DNA of 64,000 nt from Salipiger sp. H15 (GTDB lineage Bacteria; Pseudomonadota; Alphaproteobacteria; Rhodobacterales; Rhodobacteraceae). Below are positions 1 through 7,352 of this stretch, piece after piece (position 1 is the stretch's first letter; the number at the start of each line of letters is the position of its first letter). A model generated the notes under the pieces. It was not told where the DNA came from and searched no databases. It was given only the letters and a program-made list of their open reading frames with translations. Both the position numbers and the translations under genes were made by a program. The stretch covers positions 661,001 to 725,000 of the forward strand of contig NZ_CP123385.1 in assembly GCF_040409955.1 (NCBI RefSeq), in the 5' to 3' direction.

Positions 1-87
1 ATGGTCATCGCCTACGCCTCGGGGACCTCCTGCATCGTCGCCATGGGCGCCCACTGGTCGCGCATGCAACCACAAGATCCGGCCTGA
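1..87 (+). CDS. 3' end of an unidentified CDS
   Basis: Frame 1 is open from the window edge to a TGA and reads as the last 28 residues of a protein, rich in small and hydrophobic residues and ending in MQPQDPA. The first codon in the window happens to be ATG, but the gene probably starts upstream. A short GC stem (CCCCAT/ATGGGG, 101-116) lies just downstream and could be a weak terminator. The family cannot be recognised from so short a tail, so this could also be spurious. Confidence 0.35.
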   Translation: MVIAYASGTSCIVAMGAHWSRMQPQDPA

Positions 88-189
88 TCGGCAGCGTCAT
101 CCCCATGATGATGGGGTGCGGGGCTTTTCCCGCAGGCTTCGCTCTGCCATACTCGGGTGCAATCAGAATCCGGGAACGAGCAGCACCAC

Positions 190-2148
190 ATGGCCGACGA
201 TCTCCTCGCCGCTACCGAAGCCGCCACTTACGACGCCTCCTCGATCGAGGTCCTCGAAGGGCTCGAGCCGGTGCGCAAGCGCCCCGGCATGTACATCGGC
301 GGGACCGACGAGCGGGCGCTTCACCACATGGTGGCGGAGATCCTCGACAACTCGATGGACGAGGCGGTGGCCGGCCATGCCAACCGCATCGAGGTCGAGC
401 TGCACGCCGACTACTCGGTCACCATCCGCGACAACGGCCGCGGCATCCCGATCGACCCGCACCCCAAGTTCCCCGGCAAGTCGGCGCTCGAGGTGATCCT
501 CTGCACGCTGCACGCGGGCGGCAAGTTCTCGGGCGACGCCTACGAGACCTCGGGCGGCCTGCACGGCGTGGGCGCCTCGGTGGTCAACGCGCTGTCGGAC
601 CTGATGGTCGTGCAGGTGGCGCGCAACAAGGAGCTCTTCGAGCAGCGCTTCTCGCGCGGCATCCCGCAGGGCCCGGTCGAGAAGGTCGGCGCGGCGCCGA
701 CCCGCCGCGGCACCAGCACCACCTTCCACGCCGACGAGCTGATCTTCGGCCACCACCGCTTCAAGCCCTCGCGCATGCTGAAGATGGTGCGCTCCAAGGC
801 CTATCTCTTCTCCGGCGTCGAGATCCGCTGGAAATCCGCCATCCCCGACGGCGACACGCCGATGGAGGCGACCTTCCACTTCCCCGGCGGCCTCGCCGAC
901 TACCTGACCGAGAGCCTCGGCAAGGCCAGCACCTATGCCGACAAGCCCTTCTCGGGCACCGTCGAGTTCCGCGAGAAGTTCAACGCGCCGGGCAAGGTGG
1001 AATGGGCGATCAACTGGACCCCGTCGCGCGACGGCTTCATCCAGTCCTACTGCAACACGGTCCCCACCCCCGAGGGCGGCACCCACGAGGCGGGCTTCTG
1101 GTCGGCGATCCTCAAGGGCATCCGCGCCTATGGCGAGCTGGTGAACAACAAGAAGTCCGCGCAGATCACCCGCGACGACCTGCTGACCGGCGGCTGCGCG
1201 CTGGTCTCCTGCTTCATCCGCGAGCCGGAATTCGTCGGCCAGACCAAGGACCGCCTCGCCACCACCGAGGCGCAGCGCCTGGTCGAGGGCGCGGTGCGCG
1301 ACCACTTCGACAACTGGCTGGCCTCCGACACCAAGTCGGCGGGCGCGATCCTCGACTTCCTCGTGCTGCGCGCCGAGGAGCGGCTGCGCCGCCGCCAGGA
1401 AAAGGAAACCGCGCGCAAGTCGGCCACCAAGAAGCTGCGCCTTCCCGGCAAGCTGACCGACTGCACCGCCAAGAGCCGCGAGGGCACCGAGCTCTTCATC
1501 GTCGAGGGTGACTCGGCCGGCGGCTCGGCCAAGGGCGCGCGCTTCCGCGAGACCCAGGCGTTGCTGCCGCTGAAGGGCAAGATCCTCAACGTTCTCGGCG
1601 CGGCCTCGAACAAGCTCGGTTCGAACACCGAGATCCGCGACCTCTGCGAGGCGCTCGGCGTCGGGCTCGGCACCAAGTTCAACATCGACGACCTGCGCTA
1701 CGAGAAGGTCATCATCATGACCGACGCGGACGTCGACGGCGCGCATATCGCCTCGCTCCTGATGACCTTCTTCTTCACCCAGATGCGGCCGCTGATCGAC
1801 CACGGCCACCTCTACCTCGCCTGCCCGCCGCTCTACCGGCTGACGCAGGGCGCGCGGCGCATCTACGTCGCCGACGACGCCGAGAAGGAGGTGATGCTGG
1901 CCAAGGGTCTCGGCGGCAAGGGCAAGATCGACGTGCAGCGCTTCAAGGGTCTCGGCGAGATGGACGCCAAGGACCTGAAGGAGACGACGATGGATCCCGC
2001 GACGCGCAAGCTGATCCGCGTCACCATCGACGAGGACGAACCGGGCGAGACCGGCGATCTCGTCGAGCGGCTGATGGGCAAGAAGCCCGAGCTGCGCTTC
2101 CAGTACATCCAGGAAAACGCCCGTTTCGTCGAAGAACTGGACGTCTGA
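190..2148 (+). CDS. parE: DNA topoisomerase IV subunit B (ParE)
   Basis: This is the ATPase subunit of topoisomerase IV, which decatenates daughter chromosomes together with ParC. The N-terminal GHKL ATPase region shows EGLEPVRKRPGMYIG, the EILDNSMDE Mg/ATP motif and DNGRGIPI. The transducer domain follows, then the Toprim domain with EGDSAGGSAKGARFR and the acidic DADVDGAHI metal site, and a C-terminal QRFKGLGEM stretch. The length of 652 residues is normal for alphaproteobacterial ParE and shorter than GyrB, which argues against gyrB. I chose the ATG at 190 (MADDLLAA); an in-frame ATG at 157 would add 11 residues that do not look like the family. It appears monocistronic. Confidence 0.95.
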   Translation: MADDLLAATEAATYDASSIEVLEGLEPVRKRPGMYIGGTDERALHHMVAEILDNSMDEAVAGHANRIEVELHADYSVTIRDNGRGIPIDPHPKFPGKSALEVILCTLHAGGKFSGDAYETSGGLHGVGASVVNALSDLMVVQVARNKELFEQRFSRGIPQGPVEKVGAAPTRRGTSTTFHADELIFGHHRFKPSRMLKMVRSKAYLFSGVEIRWKSAIPDGDTPMEATFHFPGGLADYLTESLGKASTYADKPFSGTVEFREKFNAPGKVEWAINWTPSRDGFIQSYCNTVPTPEGGTHEAGFWSAILKGIRAYGELVNNKKSAQITRDDLLTGGCALVSCFIREPEFVGQTKDRLATTEAQRLVEGAVRDHFDNWLASDTKSAGAILDFLVLRAEERLRRRQEKETARKSATKKLRLPGKLTDCTAKSREGTELFIVEGDSAGGSAKGARFRETQALLPLKGKILNVLGAASNKLGSNTEIRDLCEALGVGLGTKFNIDDLRYEKVIIMTDADVDGAHIASLLMTFFFTQMRPLIDHGHLYLACPPLYRLTQGARRIYVADDAEKEVMLAKGLGGKGKIDVQRFKGLGEMDAKDLKETTMDPATRKLIRVTIDEDEPGETGDLVERLMGKKPELRFQYIQENARFVEELDV

Positions 2149-2261
2149 CTCCACGGCCGGGCGCGGGCGGCGGAAAACATGCACCAAAGGTGGTTGTTTT
2201 CCGCTCCCGTTTGCCACACCCTATGCGTGTTCCATTCACGACAGCCGAACACCATAGCCCC

Positions 2262-2489
2262 ATGCCCATGACCAAGACGACGCTCCTGCGCCTCCAGATC
2301 ACCAGCTTCGTGCTGGTGCACATCCCGCTTGTTGCCCTGGTGCTCTACGCACTGACGAACGGCGTCACGGGCAGGCTCGACCTGCTGCTGGTCGCCCTCC
2401 TCGCCACCGTGGTGGCGGCGATCGCGATCTGGATGACCCTTGGCCGCGCGCTCGGCGGCGGCAGCCTCGCCGCTCAGAAGAGCGCGTAG
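2262..2489 (+). CDS. Small two-TM membrane protein, unknown function
   Basis: A protein of about 75 residues (start MPMTKTTLLRL; the ATG at 2268 is equally possible). It has two hydrophobic segments, roughly residues 10-32 (SFVLVHIPLVALVLYAL) and 40-60 (LLLVALLATVVAAIAIWM), so it is probably an inner-membrane hairpin. An upstream in-frame start at 2190 exists but adds a non-conserved-looking, Pro/His-rich leader. It overlaps the 3' end of the convergent anti-sigma-like gene by 16 bp. No family is recognised with confidence. Confidence 0.6.
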   Translation: MPMTKTTLLRLQITSFVLVHIPLVALVLYALTNGVTGRLDLLLVALLATVVAAIAIWMTLGRALGGGSLAAQKSA

Positions 2490-2824
2490 AGCAGCAGCGC
2501 GATCACGCCGAGCTTCACCGCCAGCACCAGCACCAGCCAGCCGCGGTTCTCCGGGGCAAGCAATTCCTGCCAGAAGCTCCGCCCCTCGGCCTCGCCGAAG
2601 AGCCGCGCCTGCAGCGCGTCGAACACCCGCGGCGGCGGGGCGACATCCTCGACCGGCCCCATGAAGCCGATGAGCCGGCTCTGCCAGAAATCGAGCTCGC
2701 CGGCGAGTTCCGGGTCGCGGGCAAGCGCGCGCATCCCCTCGGCCTCTTCCCGGGCAGGCAGAAGCCCCAGCGCCAGCTCGGCGGCGAGGAGCGATTTCTC
2801 CGGGCTGTCCAGTTGACTGCTCAC
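2474..2824 (-). CDS. Anti-sigma factor-like membrane protein
   Basis: The N-terminal half (LAAELALGLLPAREEAEG...DPELAGELDFWQSRL) resembles the RskA/anti-sigma-K type N-terminal domain that binds ECF sigma factors. It is followed by a linker and one C-terminal transmembrane helix (WLVLVLAVKLGVIALLLYAL). The GTG at 2824 is preferred as start because it has a GGAGG ribosome site about eight bases upstream; an ATG at 2914 gives an Arg/Gly-rich leader with no such site. At 116 residues it lacks the large periplasmic domain of full RskA proteins, and no ECF sigma gene lies next to it, so the partner is unknown. The assignment is an inference from the N-terminal pattern. Confidence 0.6.
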   Translation of the reverse strand: MSSQLDSPEKSLLAAELALGLLPAREEAEGMRALARDPELAGELDFWQSRLIGFMGPVEDVAPPPRVFDALQARLFGEAEGRSFWQELLAPENRGWLVLVLAVKLGVIALLLYALF

Positions 2825-3001
2825 GCGGTGATCCTCCGGTGCGGCGGCGGCCCCTGTCGGGCGGCGGTGCCGGCACCACGCCCCCAAACTGCCGCATCCT
2901 GCGCCGCGGCGCAATCTTGCCGTGTCTTACGCGGCTGTGACTTTCTTTTGGTCCCGCCCGGTGGCAGGCTGTGTAAGTGCCTGCAACGCAAGGAGCCGCA
3001 G

Positions 3002-3706
3002 ATGCGTTCCCTGGTCCCGAGCCTCGCCCTTGCCTGTCTTGCCTGCCCCGCCCTCGCCCAGGATACCGACCTCGAACTCGTGCTGCTGGCCGATGCCTCT
3101 GGCTCGATCACCCCGGGCGAGCTGCAGTTCCAGCGCGAGGGCTACGCGCAGGCCATCACCGATCCCGAGGTGCTGCGCGTCATCGCCGGCACCGCCTATG
3201 GCCATATCGCGGTCACCTACGTGGAATGGGCCGCCAACCAGGCGCAGGTGGTGGACTGGACGCTGATCGACGGGCCGGGCCCCGCCCGGGACTTCGCCGC
3301 CGCCCTGCTCGACGAGCCGCGCCAGGCCTACGGGCGCAACGCCATCGGATCGGCCCTGCTCGAGGGGCTGCGGCTGATGGAGGAGAACGAGATCAAGGGC
3401 TGGCGGCGGGTGATCGACTTCTCGGGCGACAGCGCCAACAGCTGGTCCGGTCCCACCATCGAGGAGGCCCGCGCGCAGGTCCTGGCCGCCGGGGTCACCA
3501 TCAACGCCCTGCCGATCCTGCGCGCCGAGGATCCCGGGCGGGCACAGGACAATCTCGAGACGCTCTACCGCGAGCTCATCATCGGCGGCGTCGGGGCCTT
3601 CGTCGTCACCGCCGACACCCGCGCAAGCTTTGCCGAGGCGGTGAAGAAGAAGCTGATCCTGGAAATTTCGTCCCTGCCCGCCAGCACCTACGCGGCCGCG
3701 AATTAA
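3002..3706 (+). CDS. DUF1194 secreted VWA-like protein
   Basis: The protein has 234 residues. A signal peptide (MRSLVPSLALACLACPALA) is followed by a von Willebrand A-like fold with the MIDAS-type sequence LLADASGSIT, a central RVIDFSGDSANSW segment and an AFVVTADTRASFAEAVKKKL tail. All of this is characteristic of DUF1194 proteins of Rhodobacterales and Rhizobiales. The start is set by AAGGAG ten bases upstream. VWA folds usually mediate metal-dependent protein contacts, but no function is known for this family. The start-proximal region faces the divergent anti-sigma-like gene, so the two may share a promoter interval. Confidence 0.85.
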   Translation: MRSLVPSLALACLACPALAQDTDLELVLLADASGSITPGELQFQREGYAQAITDPEVLRVIAGTAYGHIAVTYVEWAANQAQVVDWTLIDGPGPARDFAAALLDEPRQAYGRNAIGSALLEGLRLMEENEIKGWRRVIDFSGDSANSWSGPTIEEARAQVLAAGVTINALPILRAEDPGRAQDNLETLYRELIIGGVGAFVVTADTRASFAEAVKKKLILEISSLPASTYAAAN

Positions 3707-3747
3707 CACCCTTGTATTGTCTTGGAAAAGTCACTCACTCTGGTCCC

Positions 3748-4434
3748 ATGCGTGTTCTTCTGTACCTCGTGCTGCTTGCCGGCCTCACCGCCTGCGGCCG
3801 CCCCCTCACCCCGAATGAATCCGCCTTTCTCGACGCGATGCAGGGGTCCCAGCTCGACCAGCGCCCGGTGCGGTTCCACGACGGGCTGGCCTCGCGCGCG
3901 GTGACCTTCGAGCGGCCGATCCGCCCGCGCCTGGCCTGCACGGAACGCATCTGGCCCCCCTCGCAGGGCGAGACGGTGACGGTGTCTCCGGCGGCGCTGA
4001 CGCTGTTCAACCACACGTTCTACCGCGACGATTCCTACATGGACGACTACCTGCCGAGCTTCCCCGAGAAGGTGAACCTCTACGCCGCGATGCTCTTCGC
4101 GCACGAGATGACCCATGTCTGGCAATGGCAGAACCGCAAGCGCACCGGCTACACGCCGCTGAAGGCCGCGACCGAGCACCAGACGCTAGCCGACCCCTAC
4201 CTGATCGACCCCGACAGCACCGCCCGCTTCCTCGACCACGGCTACGAGCAGCAGGGCGCGATCGTCGAGGAGTACGTCTGCTGCCAGCTGCTCGACCCTG
4301 AGGCCCCGCGCATCTCGCGGCTGCGGGCGATGATCTCCGAGGCGATGCCGATCGGCGGGCTCGATGCCGCGCTCGCGGGGGCGGACGTGGTGATCCCGTG
4401 GAAGGGTGCCGAGGTGAAGAACATCTGCCACTGA
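3748..4434 (+). CDS. Lipoprotein with HExxH-like metallopeptidase motif
   Basis: A lipoprotein signal (LYLVLLAGLTAC, lipidated Cys at about 17) precedes a 210-residue domain containing FAHEMTHVWQWQ. That is an HExxH-type zinc motif (HEMTH) as found in DUF4157-like minimal metallopeptidases. A second histidine or glutamate ligand could come from the QQGAIVEEYVCC segment. It lies 41 bp downstream of the DUF1194 gene and is probably co-transcribed with it. An active peptidase is plausible but unproven. Confidence 0.75.
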   Translation: MRVLLYLVLLAGLTACGRPLTPNESAFLDAMQGSQLDQRPVRFHDGLASRAVTFERPIRPRLACTERIWPPSQGETVTVSPAALTLFNHTFYRDDSYMDDYLPSFPEKVNLYAAMLFAHEMTHVWQWQNRKRTGYTPLKAATEHQTLADPYLIDPDSTARFLDHGYEQQGAIVEEYVCCQLLDPEAPRISRLRAMISEAMPIGGLDAALAGADVVIPWKGAEVKNICH

Positions 4435-4445
4435 GCCGGGCATGA

Positions 4446-4475
4446 CAAAAAAGGCGGGGCCGAATGGCCCCGCCT
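4446..4475 (-). terminator. Rho-independent terminator for csbD-like gene
   Basis: There is a perfect 10-bp stem (AGGCGGGGCC/GGCCCCGCCT) with a GAAT loop. On the minus strand it is followed by six T, so it terminates the CsbD gene. It sits between two convergent genes. Confidence 0.85.
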
Positions 4476-4513
4476 GCATCGTCTTCGTCACTTCAAGAGC
4501 CTGCGGGCCGCGA

Positions 4514-4711
4514 TCAGAGACCGCGCTGCCAGGTGTCGACCTGCTTCTCGGCCTCTTCCTTGGCGACGCCGTACTTCTTCTGGATCAGGCCGGCGAGCTG
4601 CTCGCGGTTGCCCTTGGCTTCCTGCACCTCGTCATCGGTGAGGTCGCCCCATTGCTCGCGCACCTTGCCCTTGAATTGCTTCCAATTGCCTTCGATCTGG
4701 TCCCAGTTCAT
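4514..4711 (-). CDS. CsbD-family stress protein
   Basis: A 65-residue hydrophilic, helix-rich protein beginning MNWDQIEGNWKQFKGK, with WGDLTDDE and KYGVAKEEAEKQVDTW, the diagnostic CsbD signature. Family members are induced by general stress (sigB in Bacillus, stationary phase or osmotic stress in proteobacteria); their molecular role is unknown. A strong GGAGGA ribosome site precedes the ATG. A perfect terminator closes the gene, suggesting a short monocistronic stress transcript. Confidence 0.92.
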   Translation of the reverse strand: MNWDQIEGNWKQFKGKVREQWGDLTDDEVQEAKGNREQLAGLIQKKYGVAKEEAEKQVDTWQRGL

Positions 4712-4833
4712 GACCGGTCCTCCTCGTTTGAGTTGTACCATCAGAACCCTCGGGGGCGGCAGCGGTTCCGCCCGCCGGACCCGCACGGCGCCCGACAAAG
4801 GGGAAACACCCGGGCAAGGCGCCTTTCCGCCGG

Positions 4834-5235
4834 TCACTCGGCGCGTTGCAGCGCCTGCAGGTAGGCCACGAGGTCGGCCACCGGCTGAACGGTCGGAACC
4901 TCGCCGGAGAGCACCGCGTTTGCGTCGAAGCCGAAATAATCGCCGTAGACCGGCATCGGAGAGCCGTGGCTCACCAGCGGGTCGCGCCCGTCGATGCGCT
5001 TGACCACGCGCTCGAGGGGGAAGCTGCCGCCATTGGCGGCGCTGAGCTCGGTCAGGTTCACCGGCTTGATCATCAGCACGCCCGCCATCGGCCCGTCGCC
5101 GCGCCCGTCGAGGCCGTGGCAGGTGGCGCAGCGCTCGACATAGAGCGCCTCGCCGCGGTCGGCATCCTGCGCGAGCGCGGTGCCGAGGTGGAGCGCGACG
5201 GTCAGGAAGGCCCCGAGGAAAAGGACGGATTGCAT
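4834..5235 (-). CDS. Class I cytochrome c, periplasmic
   Basis: A 133-residue protein with a signal peptide (to about ALA at residue 22) and a single haem site CATCH, followed by GLDGRGDGPMAG and a C-terminal LVAYLQALQRAE helix typical of class I cytochromes c. The axial methionine is probably in the SPMPVYGDYF loop. It should act as a soluble periplasmic electron carrier; no oxidoreductase partner is adjacent, although it could share a transcript with the csbD-like gene downstream. Confidence 0.9.
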   Translation of the reverse strand: MQSVLFLGAFLTVALHLGTALAQDADRGEALYVERCATCHGLDGRGDGPMAGVLMIKPVNLTELSAANGGSFPLERVVKRIDGRDPLVSHGSPMPVYGDYFGFDANAVLSGEVPTVQPVADLVAYLQALQRAE

Positions 5236-5307
5236 GGTGAGGGCTCCTTTCGCCCCCGACCATGCGGGCGATCCGCCGACCCCGCCTTGATCCGCATCAA
5301 CCGCCCG

Positions 5308-6789
5308 TCAGATCACCGCGAGATGCGAGCTCGGCCGGTCCGCGACCATCGGGAAACGCGCGGGACGCCCGTCCCGGCGCAGCGCCACGCCGATCTCGCC
5401 CGAGCGGCGCACGTGGCTTTCGAGCCGCAGCGGCTGGCCGTCGAAATCGGTGAGCTCCATCGACACCCCCTGCCCGAGCCGCGACATCCAGCCCTGCAGC
5501 ACCTGCAGCGCCAGCGCCTCGCCGATGCGCAGGTTCTGGTGGTTCTCGGCCGGAAGCTGGGCACCGCAGGCGGCGCGCGAGAGGGCGATGTCCGCCGCCA
5601 GCCGGTCGGCCTCGGCGCCAAGGTCGAAGCCGGGGGCCGGGTCGGTCGCCATGCGCAAACGCGGCGCGGGCCGGGTGTCGAACAGCGCCTTGAAGAGGGT
5701 CGAGAGCGCCCCCGCCACCACCACCTGCAGCGCGCTGTCCGACGGCTGCGGCGGCAGGGCCTCGTCGCCCATGCCGGGCAGTACGTAGCTCATCGCCCCG
5801 CGCAGGCCGGGCTGCCCCTGCCGGTTCAGCCGCGCGACCCAGTGCAGCAGGTTCGGCGCACAGGTCTGGAGTTCCTCGGCCGCGCCGCGCAGCACGTCGC
5901 TGCCCTCGGCGGTCAGGTCCTCGCGCTCGAGCAGGCCGCCGATCCGCGCGGCGGTCACCGCCGGAGGGCTCAGCCGGTCGGGGCGCGCCTGCCGGCGCAT
6001 CACCGCCTCGAAGGCGCGTTCCGCCGCCTCGGCCATCAGCGCAAGCACGCGCTGCGCGCTCACCGGGTCCTCGTCCTCGCCGGGGCTGAGGCCCGGGTCG
6101 AAGGCGGTGCCCCGCGCCAGCAGCATCAGCGCGGCGTTGTAATAGACGCGGCAGGGGTGGCTCGACTGCAGGCGCTCGACCAGCTGCCGCGGCGTGCCGA
6201 GCGGCGAAAGCCCCACCGCCTCGGCCGAGGGCAACGCCAGCGCGGCGCCCGACTGGCGGGCCACCCATTCCACCCAGGCGGACATCGGCGCCTCGGCGTC
6301 CGGGGCCGCGCCCGAGGTGTCCTGGAGCCCCGGCGCATTGCGGTCGACCCAGTGGAAGAGCGACAGCGGCCGCGCGGCCCCCGAGCCCGGAGCAGCCCCC
6401 TGGAACAGCCCGCCCAGCGTCAGCTGGCCCTCGCGGTTCATCCGCTGCGCGCGGCGCTGCCGCGCATGCTCGCAACCCGGCTCGGTCGCGACCGGCGCCA
6501 CGCCCTGGTCGAACCAGCTGAGGCTGCGCATCTCGCACAGCGCCTCGTGCAGGGTGAAGCGGGTGCTGCCGTCGACCCAGACCGCGCAATGCGGGTCCTG
6601 CATCGCCGCGAAGGGCACGTCCCGGATCAGCGCGAGCACGTAGAGCTCGGCGATCTCGGCGGCCAGTTCCGCCGCGCCCATGTCCGGGGGCGGAGGAAGC
6701 TGCAGGCAGGGCGTGACGGCGCTGCCGGGACGACGACCGCCGGCGATCACCTGGAATCTCGCTTTGTCCATCTCGGTCCGTTCGGCCAT
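5308..6789 (-). CDS. Vanadium haloperoxidase-like protein, active-site histidines replaced
   Basis: A 493-residue protein that I align by eye to vanadium bromoperoxidases. The N-terminal AAEIAELYVLALIRDVPF matches the family's ELYWMALLRDVPF. LGGLFQGAAPG corresponds to the LFRGVAPGD block, and the C-terminal LRIGEALALQVLQ to GLLLGE. The vanadate-pocket segment normally reading HPSYPSGHATVAGA is here QPSDSALQVVVAGA, so the acid-base His is Q355. The axial-ligand GVH/GIH motif is GAQ, so that His is Q411. One pocket Arg (R405) is kept. Haloperoxidase chemistry should be lost. GAGGGGG lies before the ATG at 6789. No signal peptide is seen. It is probably a repurposed fold, though an unusual cofactor cannot be excluded. 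Confidence 0.75.
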   Translation of the reverse strand: MAERTEMDKARFQVIAGGRRPGSAVTPCLQLPPPPDMGAAELAAEIAELYVLALIRDVPFAAMQDPHCAVWVDGSTRFTLHEALCEMRSLSWFDQGVAPVATEPGCEHARQRRAQRMNREGQLTLGGLFQGAAPGSGAARPLSLFHWVDRNAPGLQDTSGAAPDAEAPMSAWVEWVARQSGAALALPSAEAVGLSPLGTPRQLVERLQSSHPCRVYYNAALMLLARGTAFDPGLSPGEDEDPVSAQRVLALMAEAAERAFEAVMRRQARPDRLSPPAVTAARIGGLLEREDLTAEGSDVLRGAAEELQTCAPNLLHWVARLNRQGQPGLRGAMSYVLPGMGDEALPPQPSDSALQVVVAGALSTLFKALFDTRPAPRLRMATDPAPGFDLGAEADRLAADIALSRAACGAQLPAENHQNLRIGEALALQVLQGWMSRLGQGVSMELTDFDGQPLRLESHVRRSGEIGVALRRDGRPARFPMVADRPSSHLAVI

Positions 6790-7352
6790 TCCGAAGTCCC
6801 CCTCTGCAGCGCACATCCTGCCGGCGCCCCGATATTTACGTAACGTAAACCAACTCTGCAGGCGCAGCGTGAACCAAGCGTGATTGGTGAGAGAATTTGC
6901 GGTGAGGCCGCCATGAATTATTAACTTTTGTGCCGACTCGTACGAAGGCCGCCGTGAAAAAAGCATAAAATCCGTTTTTGCAATGAGTCGGCTGGTGGAC
7001 ACAGCGCCGGGCGAGGACAGCCGCAAAGGAGCACCCCCTGACCCGCAAGTCCTTGATGTGCGGGCACGGGCCGCGCTGACCCGCAAAAAGCGCCGTTGAA
7101 ACGCCGAAACGGTCGCGCGCCTTCCCCGAAAGACTCGGGGATGGCGCGACCGGGCCCGGATCCGCACCCCGCAGGACGAAAACCCATGCTTATCAATGCA
7201 CTGCCGCGGGAGCGACGCGGGCAGAGCGATCCATGAAACCACAAGACCAAATTTCGGGCAAAAATACAGGGAGGTATTCCATAAATCCCGGCGCGCGGAA
7301 TTCGTGATATTCTGTTGCATCCCATTGAAATGCTTATCGCCGAGGATTTCCG
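6790..7352. promoter_or_regulatory. Divergent intergenic region, 563 bp
   Basis: This holds the promoters of the haloperoxidase-like gene (minus) and the SGNH/protease gene (plus). It is more AT-rich than its surroundings, notably around 6890-6970 and 7240-7340. Open frames inside it have no family resemblance, so I call no gene. The 15-bp palindrome at 6835-6849 is listed separately. Confidence 0.5.
6835..6849. promoter_or_regulatory. Candidate operator TTTACGTAACGTAAA
   Basis: A perfect inverted repeat with 7-bp arms (TTTACGT/ACGTAAA) around a single A, 45 bp upstream of the haloperoxidase-like start codon. It has the size and symmetry of a dimeric HTH regulator site. The regulator is not identifiable here. 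Confidence 0.5.

Noticed and set aside
163..2217. Long minus-strand frame across parE
   Set aside because: Low-complexity antisense frame; parE motifs on the plus strand explain the region.
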